Part shown: positions 23,931 to 36,160 of the stretch, piece by piece | Layout: each line of letters opens with the position of its first letter | Numbering within the stretch: position 1 is the first letter of the stretch | Origin: Archilochus colubris | Lineage: Eukaryota; Chordata; Aves; Apodiformes; Trochilidae | Reading direction: 5' to 3' | NCBI GenBank assembly: GCA_023079485.1 | Contig: CM041084.1 | Coordinates: 102,714,467 to 102,778,466 of the forward strand | DNA length: 64,000 nucleotides | Position numbers and translations under genes: made by a program | The notes under the pieces: generated by a model | Database searches by the model: none | What the model was told of the DNA's origin: nothing | What the model saw: the letters and a program-made list of their open reading frames with translations, nothing else

Positions 23931-26097
23931 AGTGTTTCTGATATGCAGTGATGTTATTTCTTGAGACCTTGCTGTTGTCAGAGGATGCAACCTGCGGTTT
24001 CATGGCTGTTTATGACCCCAGTGAAGTCAATGGGGTTGTGTGTGCACCCTTAGACCCTGCACAAAAACCTATGCTCTGCAAACTGCAGAATTCATGTTTA
24101 TGGGTTTGTCTCCACTTTCATATATCTGACTGAAATGGCTCTGTTTTATAGCAGGACATGAAACACCTGTTTGGGTTTCAGTAAAGGTCCTTGCATAGAT
24201 GAATAAGTTTATCCTCATGAATAGTAAGAGGATGTAAATTAAAAGACCAGGAAAGAAATGTCATTAATAATTGTATTTATGTTTATTTGTTTTGTTTGTT
24301 CTTTAAGTTTTTTACAGTAATGAAAATTTTCTACAACTGCCTGGCTTTTAGAACAAATATAAGATTATAGTTTTTTGAATTTCCAGTGTTCCTCATTTTA
24401 TGCATTTGAAATTATCCTATTTGCTTCCCAGAATTAAATAAAATGATATAGTTAATAGCAAGGAAATACAATAGAATTAGGTCTCCAGAAGGAAACACAG
24501 TAGGAGAGAATCCATTGATGGATTTTCTTTTATTTTGTTTTGCCTAGCTTTATTCAAGATGACAGGAGACCTAATAATAAAAGGCAATACTAAATATTAA
24601 TGAATGTAGCAGCCTCAGCAAAGGAGAGCAGAGGAATGGATTGCCAGCAACTGAAGATTGAAATGAACTCAGAAGGGAGTTGAAGATGCAGAAACTACAG
24701 TAGGCAGTAGCTTTGTTTACAATTCAGAAAGGAAATCAAACATGGCTGTTTGGAGTGGGTGAAAACTTGCAAATAAAGGCCAAGATTTAGCAAAGATAAG
24801 ATTATACAGCTTTCTTTCATTTTGTTACATGTGAAACATATCTTTGAGTGAATAAAAAATATATGTTAATACTAATCGTGTGAGTAAACACATATGAGTG
24901 AATAAAACAAATTGAAAAAGCCAGAGAGATATAGGTAATGCTGATGCAAACCACAGCTTGTCCTACAACCTGGATAAGGAAACTGGGAGCGAATCTGAAG
25001 TATATCTTACCAAAAAAGAAAAATTTGTTAAAATGAAAGATATAGTCATAAAAGCTTCCAGAGAGAGAAGAATTTAATAATTTGCACACCTAAAAGTCAC
25101 AGAAAAGGAGGAACTAAAATAAGGAAAAGCAATTATTTAGAAGCTAAGCTTAGCTGTTGAAAACAGAAAGAGGAATATAATATAACATTAAGAAGGTGCC
25201 AAATAAATAATGACCCAGGATAAGACAAAGAGAGCAGGGATAGAAAGTACCCTGACCACAGAGGAAAAAAAAATACAGTGAGTGTTGGGTTTTAGAGACA
25301 GGGATGGCTTTGTAGTCTGTATAGCTGTCAAATTGCAGCAAAATGGATCTGACTTGTACTTGTGCAGGTGCTTGTTGGACTCTTATTGCACCCCAACCCT
25401 TTCTGTCCCAATAACAAGAGATGAGGTGTGGTTGATGAATGGACTAGAAAGAAATAGGCATTTTCTAATAAGAGTATAAAGGAAAGATGAAAGAAGCTGA
25501 ATGTTTTCCCCTATTCCATTACCAAACTCAAAGTATTGGAAGTGGTTAAGAAATTTTGACTGAAATATTATTTTAATTGAAAACTTCAGTCAAAAGCAGA
25601 ACTTCACTGGAAATGACAGTGAAGAGTGGCACAATTTACAGGAAAGAGAAAAAGGCAGGGAAAAAAAAAATTTATAGAAAAACCAATAGGCCAATGGGTT
25701 GAACTAGCTTATAGTCAACCAGGATGTACAAATTATTTTCATATTCATTGCTCCACACATTTTATTTAACTATTGCCACTTTTTCTAATTATGCTCTTCT
25801 TTTAATTATGACCAGATATATGAAAGGAAAAGCTGATAAACAATATTAATTAGAAGTTATGAAGTGCAGAGAATTAATAAACAAGAAAAAAATCTGAAGC
25901 ATGAATCTGTCACTTGCAGTTTTAAGAGTAATGGCAAGTATTTTCAAGGAGTATTTCCCTATACTAAATGGAAATTAAATTATGTCAACAACTATGTGTA
26001 AAACGCATATTTTCCTATAAATATTTGTCTTGAATATTTTACAAAAAAAAAGTTAATTAAAGTTATGGAGTGGTCTCCATTACTAGGATAGCAATAA

Positions 26098-26163
26098 GGT
26101 TGACATGAGGAGTGGTTGAAAGAGGTTGAATCGCTTCCAACTTCAGCCACTCTGTGATATGAT
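26098..26163 (+). mobile_element. Possible CR1 LINE 3' end, plus orientation
   Basis: The end 'gaggttgaatcgcttccaac' followed by 'ttcagccactctgtgat' resembles the sense 3' terminus of CR1 ('ggtcccttccaacctcagcc', 'attctgtgat'). The upstream part is too decayed to follow. Call based on about 40 bp only. Confidence 0.5.
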
Positions 26164-28142
26164 CAGTGCCACACTTCCACAATTGAAAAAATAAAGGAAA
26201 AGAAAAAGATGTCTGAACTGCTCAGTGTCTCATAGAGCAGAGGTTGCTGGTGAAGGGAAAGCAAATTTAGTCCTGGGACAGGAGCAGGAATGAGTGTTTC
26301 CTTTTACTGCACAACACCTCCACAAGGACTGCACAATTTGCTTTACTGTCTTTGCTTGGGGAGATGTAGCAACATACCCTAAACTCTTTCACACAGCTGA
26401 AAATACACAGGACCATTCAACATGCATTTGAAGTGTGCTCACCTTACATTGGTGGAAGCATGTGTTTTTGTCATATGTAAGAATAGGAGAGAGAGTACGA
26501 TTCAGAAATAAGTTATTTTTGCAACGTAGAGAGCAGTGCCACTGGAAACACGAGGCCTGACTGCTGGGTGCACTCCCAGGTGCTGCTTCACTCAGTGACA
26601 TTTGCAGCTGTCTGCTTTATTCTCCTTTCTGGCATTTCACAGGGACACTGTAAGAAGGATGTCTCCAAAGTAAGTGCAGTGCCCAGACCCCAGCTTTAGT
26701 GTGCAAGAAGTTGCCCCAGCAGTGTGGCTGTGGAGGTGCAGAGAGATGGCAGCTCAGCAGCCCACCAGGACTCATCTTTTGTCCTGTGCTGACCAGGTTA
26801 CATCTGTTATCCATGCAGTTACTGAGCTGCCAGACTATTTGCATGTAGATCTAAAAGTCTGAGGTATCTTGAGCTTATGTTATTGTTATTGCCATATGTG
26901 ACATTTGCACTCAGCTGCTGCATGTTTGTTCATTGGGGAGGTAACGAAGAGCTGAATCAGAAGCATCCTCCAGTCATGCATATTTCCATGCAGCAATTAT
27001 GTCAGGAGTTTATTCATGTGATTCTGACATCATCAGTGGCCTAAATCTACCATACCTGACTCTAATCAGAGCTTGCAAGACAAATTTTGCCAAAGCGATG
27101 CTCTAAAAACAAAGTTACAAAAAAAGCTTCAGTTTTTATTAGCTTCTTAGAAGAGTTTTCCCTGAAAGAATGCCTTAATTTGCAGCTACCTCAGATACTA
27201 TATACAAGCTCTGACCATATTTTGTGAATAGAGACACAATTTACAGCTAAATTATAATTAAGGGACTTAAGAATCATCTGACGAGAATGAATTGAAGGAA
27301 ATTAAAATATAATTTTACTGAATATACAGGCACAAAGCCTCTTCCAGTTACCCATGTGTCAGATGTTGCCACAGATTATATTTTCATTCATTACCATTAC
27401 ACCTTCTTTCTCCCTTCAATCCCTTTGTCTGGTTCCTAAGCAACCATACCAAGGCTTCTCTTCAGAGAGAGCCTATATTCATGACCCCAAAATGGGATTC
27501 CTCTAGGTAAATCAGAAATGGTCTTGGGAATTTTAAATACTTGCCACAGGATATGAGCACCTTGCATTAAAAGCATAAACCAGAGACACCAACACTCAGA
27601 GAGAAACTAAATCCAGAATCTTTTCCCAGATTATGAAATGGATATAATCATATCAGATGTCTGGGTATCAGCTGTAGTTTAACTTGGTGGTGTCCTAGAT
27701 TAAAAATTAGAACTTTTTTACTTACTTTTTTTACTTACTAGATATATTCATAACCACCCAGAAAGTGGCTGTTCAACTGAATGCTTGCTGTATAGGAAGA
27801 CAACTATTTTAATGATAGTTGAAGAGGCTGGATTATTAAACCTTTACACCAAAGCTGCTAATGTCTGTCAGCTAGGATTTGAAACACTTGTTTTCATGCC
27901 CCATATTTCAGCTTGCTACTGGAAAATGAAATACAACATTTTCCCACCTCATAAGTATTTTATTAATCATTGTCTGTTAAATTCTTGAAGTATCCTAAAC
28001 AAAAAACCAAGATGCACATGTAAAAAATTCAAATGAGAAATGCTGGCAATGTAATAACTCTTGATCAGAATTTATAATGAAGTGAGTTTTTCTTTGAAAA
28101 GTTGATAACTATCAACCATGAGGTGAGACAACAGAACATAAC

Positions 28143-28201
28143 CTTTTTTTTTTCCTTTTTTTTTCCTTTTTTTTCTTTTTTCTTTTTTTTTAAAAAAAAA
28201 A
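28143..28201. repeat. Pyrimidine tract followed by A run
   Basis: CC or C doublets separate T runs of 10, 9, 8, 6 and 9; the last T run is followed directly by ten A. The T-to-A switch makes a small self-complementary end. Confidence 0.9.
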
Positions 28202-31200
28202 CCACTATAATTTAAATGCTAAAATCAGTGATGACACATGTGAAGAAAGTGATTCCTGATTGTAATTATACCACCCTTCTGAAACCAGAAGAGCTGCCAT
28301 CATTCCACTCATGATAGAGAAAAAATATTCTGTTTCCAAACTTAAAGCTCAAAAGGCATAGCTGATATCTTCAGAAATGCCTGTTGACAGTAAGGTCCTG
28401 TGCTTTGATTAGTTACATCATTGTGCATTTAAAAAAAAATTATGTGATTTTAATGTAATTTCCTAAGATTATAATAATTTCTCAAAAAAAATTCCAGAGA
28501 CTCAAAGGCTTCATGTAATACTTTAATGTGTCAGGCAAAGAAGGAACTGTTTGCCATGACAAAGGCAGCACATAAAATTTTGGATAGAATGGAAATTTTT
28601 TTAGCAATTTTCTTAATGGCATTTCAGATAGATGTATACTGCCTTTCCTTTTTCCTTTCACTTCACAGAAAGAGATACTACATGTGACTTGGAACTAATG
28701 CAGACTGAAGAAAGCAGTAAATATAATTTTAGTCATGGACATTTGGAACAATAAAGCAATAAGGAGGAATTGTTTATCTTCTTTTTTATGGTAAAGATTC
28801 TTGATGCCTTGCTTTCAGTGTGTTTTTCAGACTGGAGGTGGAAATATAATTGCTATAATACTGTCTACAATGTTTTCCTATAATATTAATATAAAGAGAG
28901 ATAGAAAATCCTTGTAGGACCCGAAGTTTCAATTATGAGTTAATTTTCCTTCTTTTGTCTTTGTCCTCAATTTTGAATTGAAAGACCTTTTTTTTCTTTC
29001 TAAAAACCCAAACAAAACTAAACAAAAACTATCCAGTCACGGATAATATTTCTTCCCACTATGGGGCTTCAGGGTTTGGCCTTTATCCAAATTTCCTTTT
29101 CTGTTATTCCTTGATCCAAATATTTTATTAGTCAGCCAAGGCTGGTGTTCCTGTCAATACAGTATCTAATTCTATATGGTTTTCTCTGGCAAGACAAATC
29201 AGCTTATTTCCTTTTGTAACAAATGTATTACTACTGTAGCCAAAAGAAGTTTTGTTATTGTTTAATGGGAAACAGGTTTGAGCCATTTATTTTTATTTCA
29301 CTGTCATTTAGCTCCACTTGTCCTTAAATATTATACGTGGGTCGAAGAACCATCAACTCAAATGCAGTCACCTCTAATTATCTGTGACATTCATCTTCTT
29401 GATTTGTATTTTCTTCGATAATGGATTTCTATATGTCTTTGGTATTTTGAATTTTCTGAAATCTATCTAAAAATCTATCTAAATTCTATCTATTATCTAA
29501 ATCTTCCTAAGAATGTGTCATCTGCTTTTGGGATGTTTCGCTACCACACTGGAGGGTCTAAGATTGATCCTATCACATGCCTCTTTCGCATACTTCAGTT
29601 TTCCACATTATTCTTCAAGTCCCTCATGATCTAAAAAGAAATGTAAATCACCTCATGTGGAGTACCAAATGAAGGCAGCAGGATTGCTTCTGCAAGGCAA
29701 ACTGCTTCTGAAATCCCTACACCACACTACATTATGCCATGCTGACATTTCCTACATATCCAAATACAACAGCGCTCATGTTCTTTTGTATTCATGCTTG
29801 AATCCAAGTCATGCCACCTCCAAAAATGAAGACATTACAAAGGATCTGGATCCCATGAGCTTAGTAATTAAATAGAACATCTCCCTGTGAACCTAAGGAA
29901 CAAAAACACGTATTAAAACCACATTATCCCTATATCCATCATCATCACCAGGTTTCAACATCTCCATCCCAGGGTATATGGTTTTCAAGCCCTTTTTAGC
30001 TGCACACCATTTACCCACAGAATGCATTCTTCAGGTAGGCATGAGAATGGAAACGAAGGAAGTGTTGGGGTGGGAAGGTGCCACAGCAGCCCACATTTCT
30101 GCAAGAGACCTGTCCTCGTCCTTCTGGGTTCTGCCTTCAAATTCAGGTTTTCCAGGAGACAGAAATTCAGATTATTTTACCAGACACTTGGACAGTCACA
30201 GAAAGGGCTGGGCCCAGCACAGGAACCTAACCCTGCTGACTTCAGTGTCAAGGAGTATCTGCCTCCTCCATTATTTTTTTTTCAGGATCTTGAATCTCCT
30301 AAAATTTACCTAAGGACTTCTCACCTCCTGCCATTCCAGTTCCCTCTTACCCATGTCACTCATCACTGAGCTCCAGCTCGCCTGACTATTACTAGGCTTC
30401 CTCATATCACTCACTTTCAAAATTTGCTGCTGGGCCAAGGCTTTGCACAACCTCCTCCTTAGTAATTCTGGGGCTGCAGGACTAGGAAAGCTCAAAAACA
30501 TAAAAGTGATTACATTTAATTAGGGCAGCCAGGTTCCAAAGCAAAACATATGTAACACACAGAAAAATGTGGTATCTGAAATAGAGAAATAAGGACACTA
30601 TAGGCTCCTTAATCTCTTCCTTCTTTTGATTAAAAACAGTTCTTTATGATGCTCATGCAAGATATGTGCAGGAAACATCCAAATGTCTTTCTTCACTGAT
30701 TTTTAACATTAATGAGAAAAATAATCTTTTTCTACTTACATTTGCTTTGAACAGTAGTTTATAAAGGAGTGCAGTTGCTGAGGTTATTATGAAACATGAT
30801 TTGACAATTTGCAGTTTACCTAATTCTTTGTGCTATTTTGCCTCTATACTTATGTCTCTTCCACAAATGTATAATTTTATTTACTTATTTGATTAAAAAA
30901 AAAGGTTACCTTTTATTAGAGTATTCACACCTGAAGAGCTTTAACTGCCTTGGTATTATTTAATTTGTTTGCTATCCTTCAGAAAATAGCACAATAGAGT
31001 TCGAAATTAACTAGACTTAAGACAGAACCAGATAGGTGACAAATTCAAAATCTAGTTACTGAATCCTTTTGAATACTCAGCTCTCTGGAATCATGCTGCC
31101 CTCTTTAGCTGTGCAACTTTCATAAGCAGTGTTAGGTTTGCCAAGATTCCATCCAGACAGTAATGGAGGAACAGTCAAGAAAGGATTTTCTAAGGGTACA

Positions 31201-33184
31201 ATCCTGGGCAGTGATATGAGGCTTTATGATGCCAGGCATGGTACCTTGCAACTAAGTTGTAAAATGAAAATATAAGTGGGAAGATGTAATGTAAGCTTAC
31301 AAGAGAAAATTTCAGCTCATTTACTTAGCATGTATCCTACCAACTTGGCTAAATTTGATGTTGGAGTTTCCAGCATCTTGGCCACCAAGACAGACATCCA
31401 TGGCATCATTAGACTCAGTTCCACTGCCTGATCACCACTGGTTACTGGGGAACATATGATTTATGGCAGACTTCACTGAAATACAAACTGCCTTCCCTTA
31501 GTTGCAGCAGGTGATTTAATCTATATGTAAACAGGTGAGCAAAGTAATATGCTGCTGTTAAATATACCATGTATTTTCTTCTGGGGTGCATTCAAAGACC
31601 TCTGAGTAAGCATGAAATGTGTATCCCAAGCAAATCCAATGAGTGGACTCCTCCTGTGTTGTCTGTACCTCGCATGGGGGAGATGAATGGCATAAACAAA
31701 GGGAGTGTTTATTTATAAAAATGTAACTCCAGAAAAACTGTGTGTTAAAATTATATCATTTTGCAAACAGAAATGTGGATTCATAACCCCATATCCCAGA
31801 AGAGTAGAAAGCAAGTTTTAAATTAAAACAATACCTTCTTTCACAGGGGAAAAATGAATGTACATTATATTCTTTATTACATATTTATCAAAATTAAAAT
31901 TTCCAGTTTTGGAAGATTAGGAAGTACAAACTTTATGAGCAAGAGCTTCTTTTGGGATTACAGGAATCAATTTAAGATCTGTTCATTTTTATGGAGTCTA
32001 AAACTAAAGTAGTTTTAGCTGGTCATTGTAGAATGTCAAACAGTGCCTAAGAAGAGACTCCTGAGAAGAAAGCTTCATAACCTGAACAACCTCAGATTGT
32101 CTTTTTCACTTATTAGTACGAACCCAGTCCTATCCCATTTGAAACACAAAAAGAGTTTTCTTGTCGGGTGTGCAATACCTTTTTCACCAGTCTTGAGAGA
32201 AGCAATGTGACTTGGCTCATTTAAGTATTTTCCTTTATTAATGTTTGTTTGTCTCCTCCCTTTCTTCCAGCACAATGAATTTTCATAGTCTTCTTTCACT
32301 GCTTTTAAAAACTGGAAAAGCCATTTTGTACACATATGAATTAGCTGAGAGTCATGTTTGGTTTTTTTATATGGTTAAAGACTATGCAAAATTGCCATAG
32401 TTACACATAGAGCTCAGAAAAAATATTCTGAAAGATGTGTATTTTTTGCTAGCATTAAGATAACCCTTTACTTTGGTCAGATATAGTAAAAAAGAGACTT
32501 GAAGAAACAGGTATTTTTCTTTCTTCCTCTTCTCTATTAAATAAACCCTATTAAAATCCATAGAACTAAAGTTTAAAAATTTACAAACACACATACGTCT
32601 TCTCAAATTTCATAGAAACTGCTGGATTTCTTCTCATTTACCTTGGATCTCCAACTGTGTTGCTTCACTATATACAGCAGACTTACTCTACCAAAAAAAA
32701 AACCAAGACCAATTTTTTAGTGTGTTGCACGCAAATAAGACTAATAGTACAAATTTCTCAATACAAATCCCATTTCTTCTCAAAATTCTTTGGTAAAAAT
32801 GAGAGGGGAGAAAAGTCTCACAGATAAGAAGAAAACATTCCGAAGGCATTCAGAGAAAACTTGTTGGATTTTCACTTTTTAAAGAAGTGACTGGATATGC
32901 AGAATTAGCAGCTTTCTGATTCAACTAAGAAAGAAAAGGTTTATATACTACAAGAGAAATGTGTCTTTGCTGTTTTGATAAGTCTTTATATCTTAAAATT
33001 ACCAGCATCTACTTTCTAGATGGCTTGTACAGTCTGTGGAAATTTTGAAAGGTGTGACTGGCAGCTTAACCACTGATAGGAAATTGATGAGGTCTAAGGG
33101 CAAAAAGAATTGGGCAAAGAACTGAGTGAGGGAATGTGTTCTGGGGGAGGGTGGGGTTGCACCACTGGCAACACCAGCAACAGT

Positions 33185-33240
33185 AATCATAGAATCATAG
33201 AATCATAGAATCATAGAATCATAGAATCATAGAATCATAG
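33185..33240. repeat. Octamer microsatellite (AATCATAG)7
   Basis: Exactly 56 bp made of seven perfect 8-bp units, forming the 3' terminus of the adjoining CR1 copy (CTATGATT in the element's sense). It is part of the retrotransposon end, not an independent array. Confidence 0.97.
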
Positions 33241-33294
33241 AATTGGCTGGGTTGGAAGGGACCTCAGAGATCATTGAGTCCAACCCTTGATCCA

Positions 33295-33603
33295 CTACCG
33301 CTGCGGTTTCCAGACCATGGCACTGAGTGCCACATCCAGTCTCTTTTTAAATATCTCCAGGGACGGAGAATCCACTACTTCCCTGGGCAGCCCATTCCAA
33401 TGTCTGATCACCCTCTCCATAAAGAAATTCTTTCTAATATCCAACCTAAACCTAGCCTGGCACAATTTGAGACCGTGCCCTCTTGTCTTGCTGAGAGCTG
33501 CCTGGGAAAAGAGACCAATCCCGTCCTGGCTACACCCTCCTTTCAGGGAGTTGTAGAGACTGATGAGGTCTCCTCTGAGTCTCCTCTTCTCCAGACTGAA
33601 CAC
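33295..33603 (-). pseudogene. CR1 ORF2 C-terminal remnant, open frame
   Basis: An open stretch of 102 codons begins inside ORF2 with '[20 protein letters not shown]' and continues through 'LDIRKNFF', '[11 protein letters not shown]' and '[14 protein letters not shown]'. It is the conserved tail of the CR1 ORF2 product, after the reverse-transcriptase domain, and here it has no internal stop. The endonuclease and catalytic RT parts are absent because the insertion is 5'-truncated. The complementary strand also happens to be open for 148 codons, which is a shadow and not a gene. Confidence 0.9.
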
Positions 33604-35012
33604 CCACAGCTCCCTCAGCCTCTCCTCACAGGATTTGTGCTGGATCCCTTCACCAGTCTAGCTGCCCTCCTTTGGACCCTCTCCAGGACCTCAATATCCT
33701 TCGGGGCAGTCATAAAATAATACGAACAATACGTGTTGCTTCACATTTCATTTTGTTTTTAAAAAGACACATTTTGAGTGAAAAATTAGTGTTACTGTTT
33801 TATTGTTGTTGTCATTGTTGTAGTTGCTGTTGAGGCATTGCCAGCCTCTATGCCCAGTACACTTAGAAGCCAGAAAGCTTATGTGTCCCTCAGAAGCTGA
33901 AACACAAAGTCATGACACAACAGGTTGCTCCAGGTGCCTGAGAAGGTCCAGGACAAGACAAAACTCTCAAAATATGGGATACACATTTTGCCTTCATCCT
34001 GGCAACAATAAAAGCCATTCCAAGTCTAGATGTTCGCTTGCATTTGCTGCACAAAGATGTTTAGTGAGGATACATTGCTGAAAGGTCAGCAAAATATTTG
34101 TGTCTTACTGAATGACTGCTGTGTGAAATTATGTATTTTGTGCTGTGTAAGACTCCAGACTAGATAATTACAATGATCAGTTTTGGTCTTAAAGTTTACA
34201 AATTTTTGAATAAAATAATTTAAATAAATGTGAGTTGAGGGAAAACCTTTCTCTCTGCCTTAGCTTAGCAACCCTATTGTCTGAGCTATTTGAAGGTAAT
34301 AGATTAAGTGAAATGCAATGACTGAAGTAAATAATTGATATAACTTCTACAATATTTGCATAGAAAATAATGCACATTGTCAATTCTGTCACCAACTGAA
34401 GGGGTCAGTAGGGACAGATGTACACATTGGTGCACTCATCTGCTTTTTTTTAATAAAAGTGTTTTAAATGGGAAAAGCAGGCAGACAATTCATTAAATAT
34501 GTCATTCAAACCCCACTGAATCTGGAAAAAAAAGGGCTTAACACTGAACATTTTCCCTTGAACATTCTGCAGTTCAAAAGATCAAACTCTATATTGTGCA
34601 TGTTGTTTCAAAGAGGTGATATGACAGTTGCCAAGGTAACAAGACTTTTTTAAAAGCTAAAATAAAGGATGTTGCTGACATGACCCATCATAACAATAAC
34701 TCACATGACCATGGGATTCAGGGAAATAAGATAAACTAGAGGGAAAAAAAATCAAAACACCAAACCACAACTGAAAAGAGAAAAACATCCCAGAATTGTA
34801 TCTAATCTTCTAAAGAACTTTCCTCTCTCTTGTCTATCAATGAGAATATATACAACTCACAAACACCTTTTTTATTATTTTATGGATAATTTATTATTTT
34901 TGTAATTTATCAAAATAAAAAATTCATATATTAATTTATTGATAGTAAATTATCATTATGTTTTCATTTCAATGTATATGGTACTTCTTTATTTACTGAG
35001 AGAGGGAGGATT

Positions 35013-35073
35013 TTGATGGTTGGATGCAGTGATCTTAGAGGTCTCTTCCAACCATGAAAATTCTGTGATTCGA
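35013..35073 (+). mobile_element. CR1 LINE 3' end, plus orientation
   Basis: The series 'gatggttggatgcagtgatc', 'ttagaggtctcttccaacca' and 'attctgtgattcgaa' is the sense 3' terminus of CR1, about 60 bp long. Nothing upstream could be recognised, so the copy is a very short 5'-truncated insertion or is otherwise decayed. Confidence 0.82.
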
Positions 35074-36105
35074 AGCATCCACCCTATTTTCACACCAGAA
35101 TTGATTTTTTTTTTTTTTCCAGGAAAGGCTAGGAGAGCTGCAGAGCACTGTGAGGTGAGATGGGTCTGCAAGATGGTGTGATGGGTGTGTATACCTTGCT
35201 CATAGGTCCCTGCCATGTACCTCAGTGAATGAGAGAGTTTGGGGTGTATAAGACTACAGTGATGCCACAAGCTCTGCCTCTGTGCAAAGAGCAAACACCA
35301 CTCTTACTTTGAGTCTGAAACTCTGGTGCAGAGAAATAAATCCCTCCTCCCAAACTAACTCATGACCTGAGGGCTGTGTCTGGTACTGGGGAAACCGCAG
35401 TGGTGAACTCTGCTGCTGTTGGCTGATTGATCTTCTGTCCTGCTCTTTCTTCTGGAGCTGAACTCTTACCTGAAGGCCTGCTCTGCCAGTGCTTGTAGAG
35501 GATTTACAATCTCCTAGTAAGCAACTTGTAGCTATTGCAAAGAAAACTAAAGTCAAAAAAGTACATGGTGATATTCAGCAAGTAAAACAGTACCGTAACC
35601 AGTAATAAAGTTAGTAAGTGCACATGTCTAATTACCTATGACAACCTATTGCACTTGCACTAAGCATTCCTAGCAGTTTGCATTTTCTTTCTGCTGACAA
35701 AGTTAATGCAGAAGTTTGCATAAGGACAAAGCCAAAATTTTGTCTAAACATCTAACTTACACATTTGTTTTGAGACTGCTCATCTGGGACTGAAACTGGA
35801 ATTAGAGACAGAAATAACCAGAGATTTCAGCAGATACTGTGCATGTCATCTTTCCTAGCAGCAATTACATCCTATTTCCAGCTTCTTGTACATAGATCTT
35901 ATTCCTTTAATTAACTTTTACTGTAAATTCTTTTTCCCAGGTAGTTCTTTACATTTGTTGCTATTTCTGCAAGCAGATCTGTTTTTGTAGAAAGGGATCA
36001 AGAGCATTAACATCTTATTATACTTTTCTGGAGTCTTTGGAATTAAAAGAAATAACAACAAAACTGAAAAAAAAAGTAGCCTTTATACTTTCTCTTTGAC
36101 TCACT

Positions 36106-36160
36106 TAAAAAAAAAACCACAACCAATAAAACCAAAACAAAATACCAAACCCAAAAACCA
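36106..36160. repeat. A/C-rich low-complexity tract
   Basis: Runs of A broken by CC, CCA and CAA. It resembles the complement of the T/G-rich tracts elsewhere in the window. Confidence 0.8.

Larger units (their letters stand above)
22706..33180. other. Non-coding AT-rich sequence with low-complexity tracts
   Basis: About 10 kb with no supported gene. Tracts of T/G (23480-23546), A (23898-23930) and pyrimidine (28143-28191) are listed separately, as is a faint CR1 end near 26.1 kb. A degenerate ATCTA repeat lies at 29460-29505. The GC-richer parts (about 26550-26860 and 30000-30480) have overlapping open frames on both strands that match nothing. The stretch 26900-27310 is repeat-poor and rich in homeodomain-like cores. 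Confidence 0.55.
33185..33710 (-). mobile_element. CR1 LINE, young 3' fragment with seven terminal octamers
   Basis: The plus strand opens with seven uninterrupted copies of AATCATAG (33185-33240), then 'ttggctgggttggaagggac' and a long stretch close to CR1 antisense ('gagatcattgagtccaaccc', 'tttctaatatccaacctaaa', 'gttgtagagactgatgaggt', 'ctctccaggacctcaatatc'). On the minus strand this is the C-terminal part of ORF2 and the 3' UTR. The element is 5'-truncated near 33710 and looks the least decayed CR1 in the window. CR1 copies usually end in two or three octamers, so seven is an expansion. Confidence 0.95.

Noticed and set aside
33185..33240. Short direct-repeat array that could suggest a CRISPR or satellite
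   Set aside because: The 8-bp unit is the CR1 terminal octamer and there are no spacers.
33274..33720. 148-codon plus-strand open frame
   Set aside because: It is the antisense shadow of the CR1 ORF2 remnant on the minus strand; the translation is the reverse complement of a known LINE tail.
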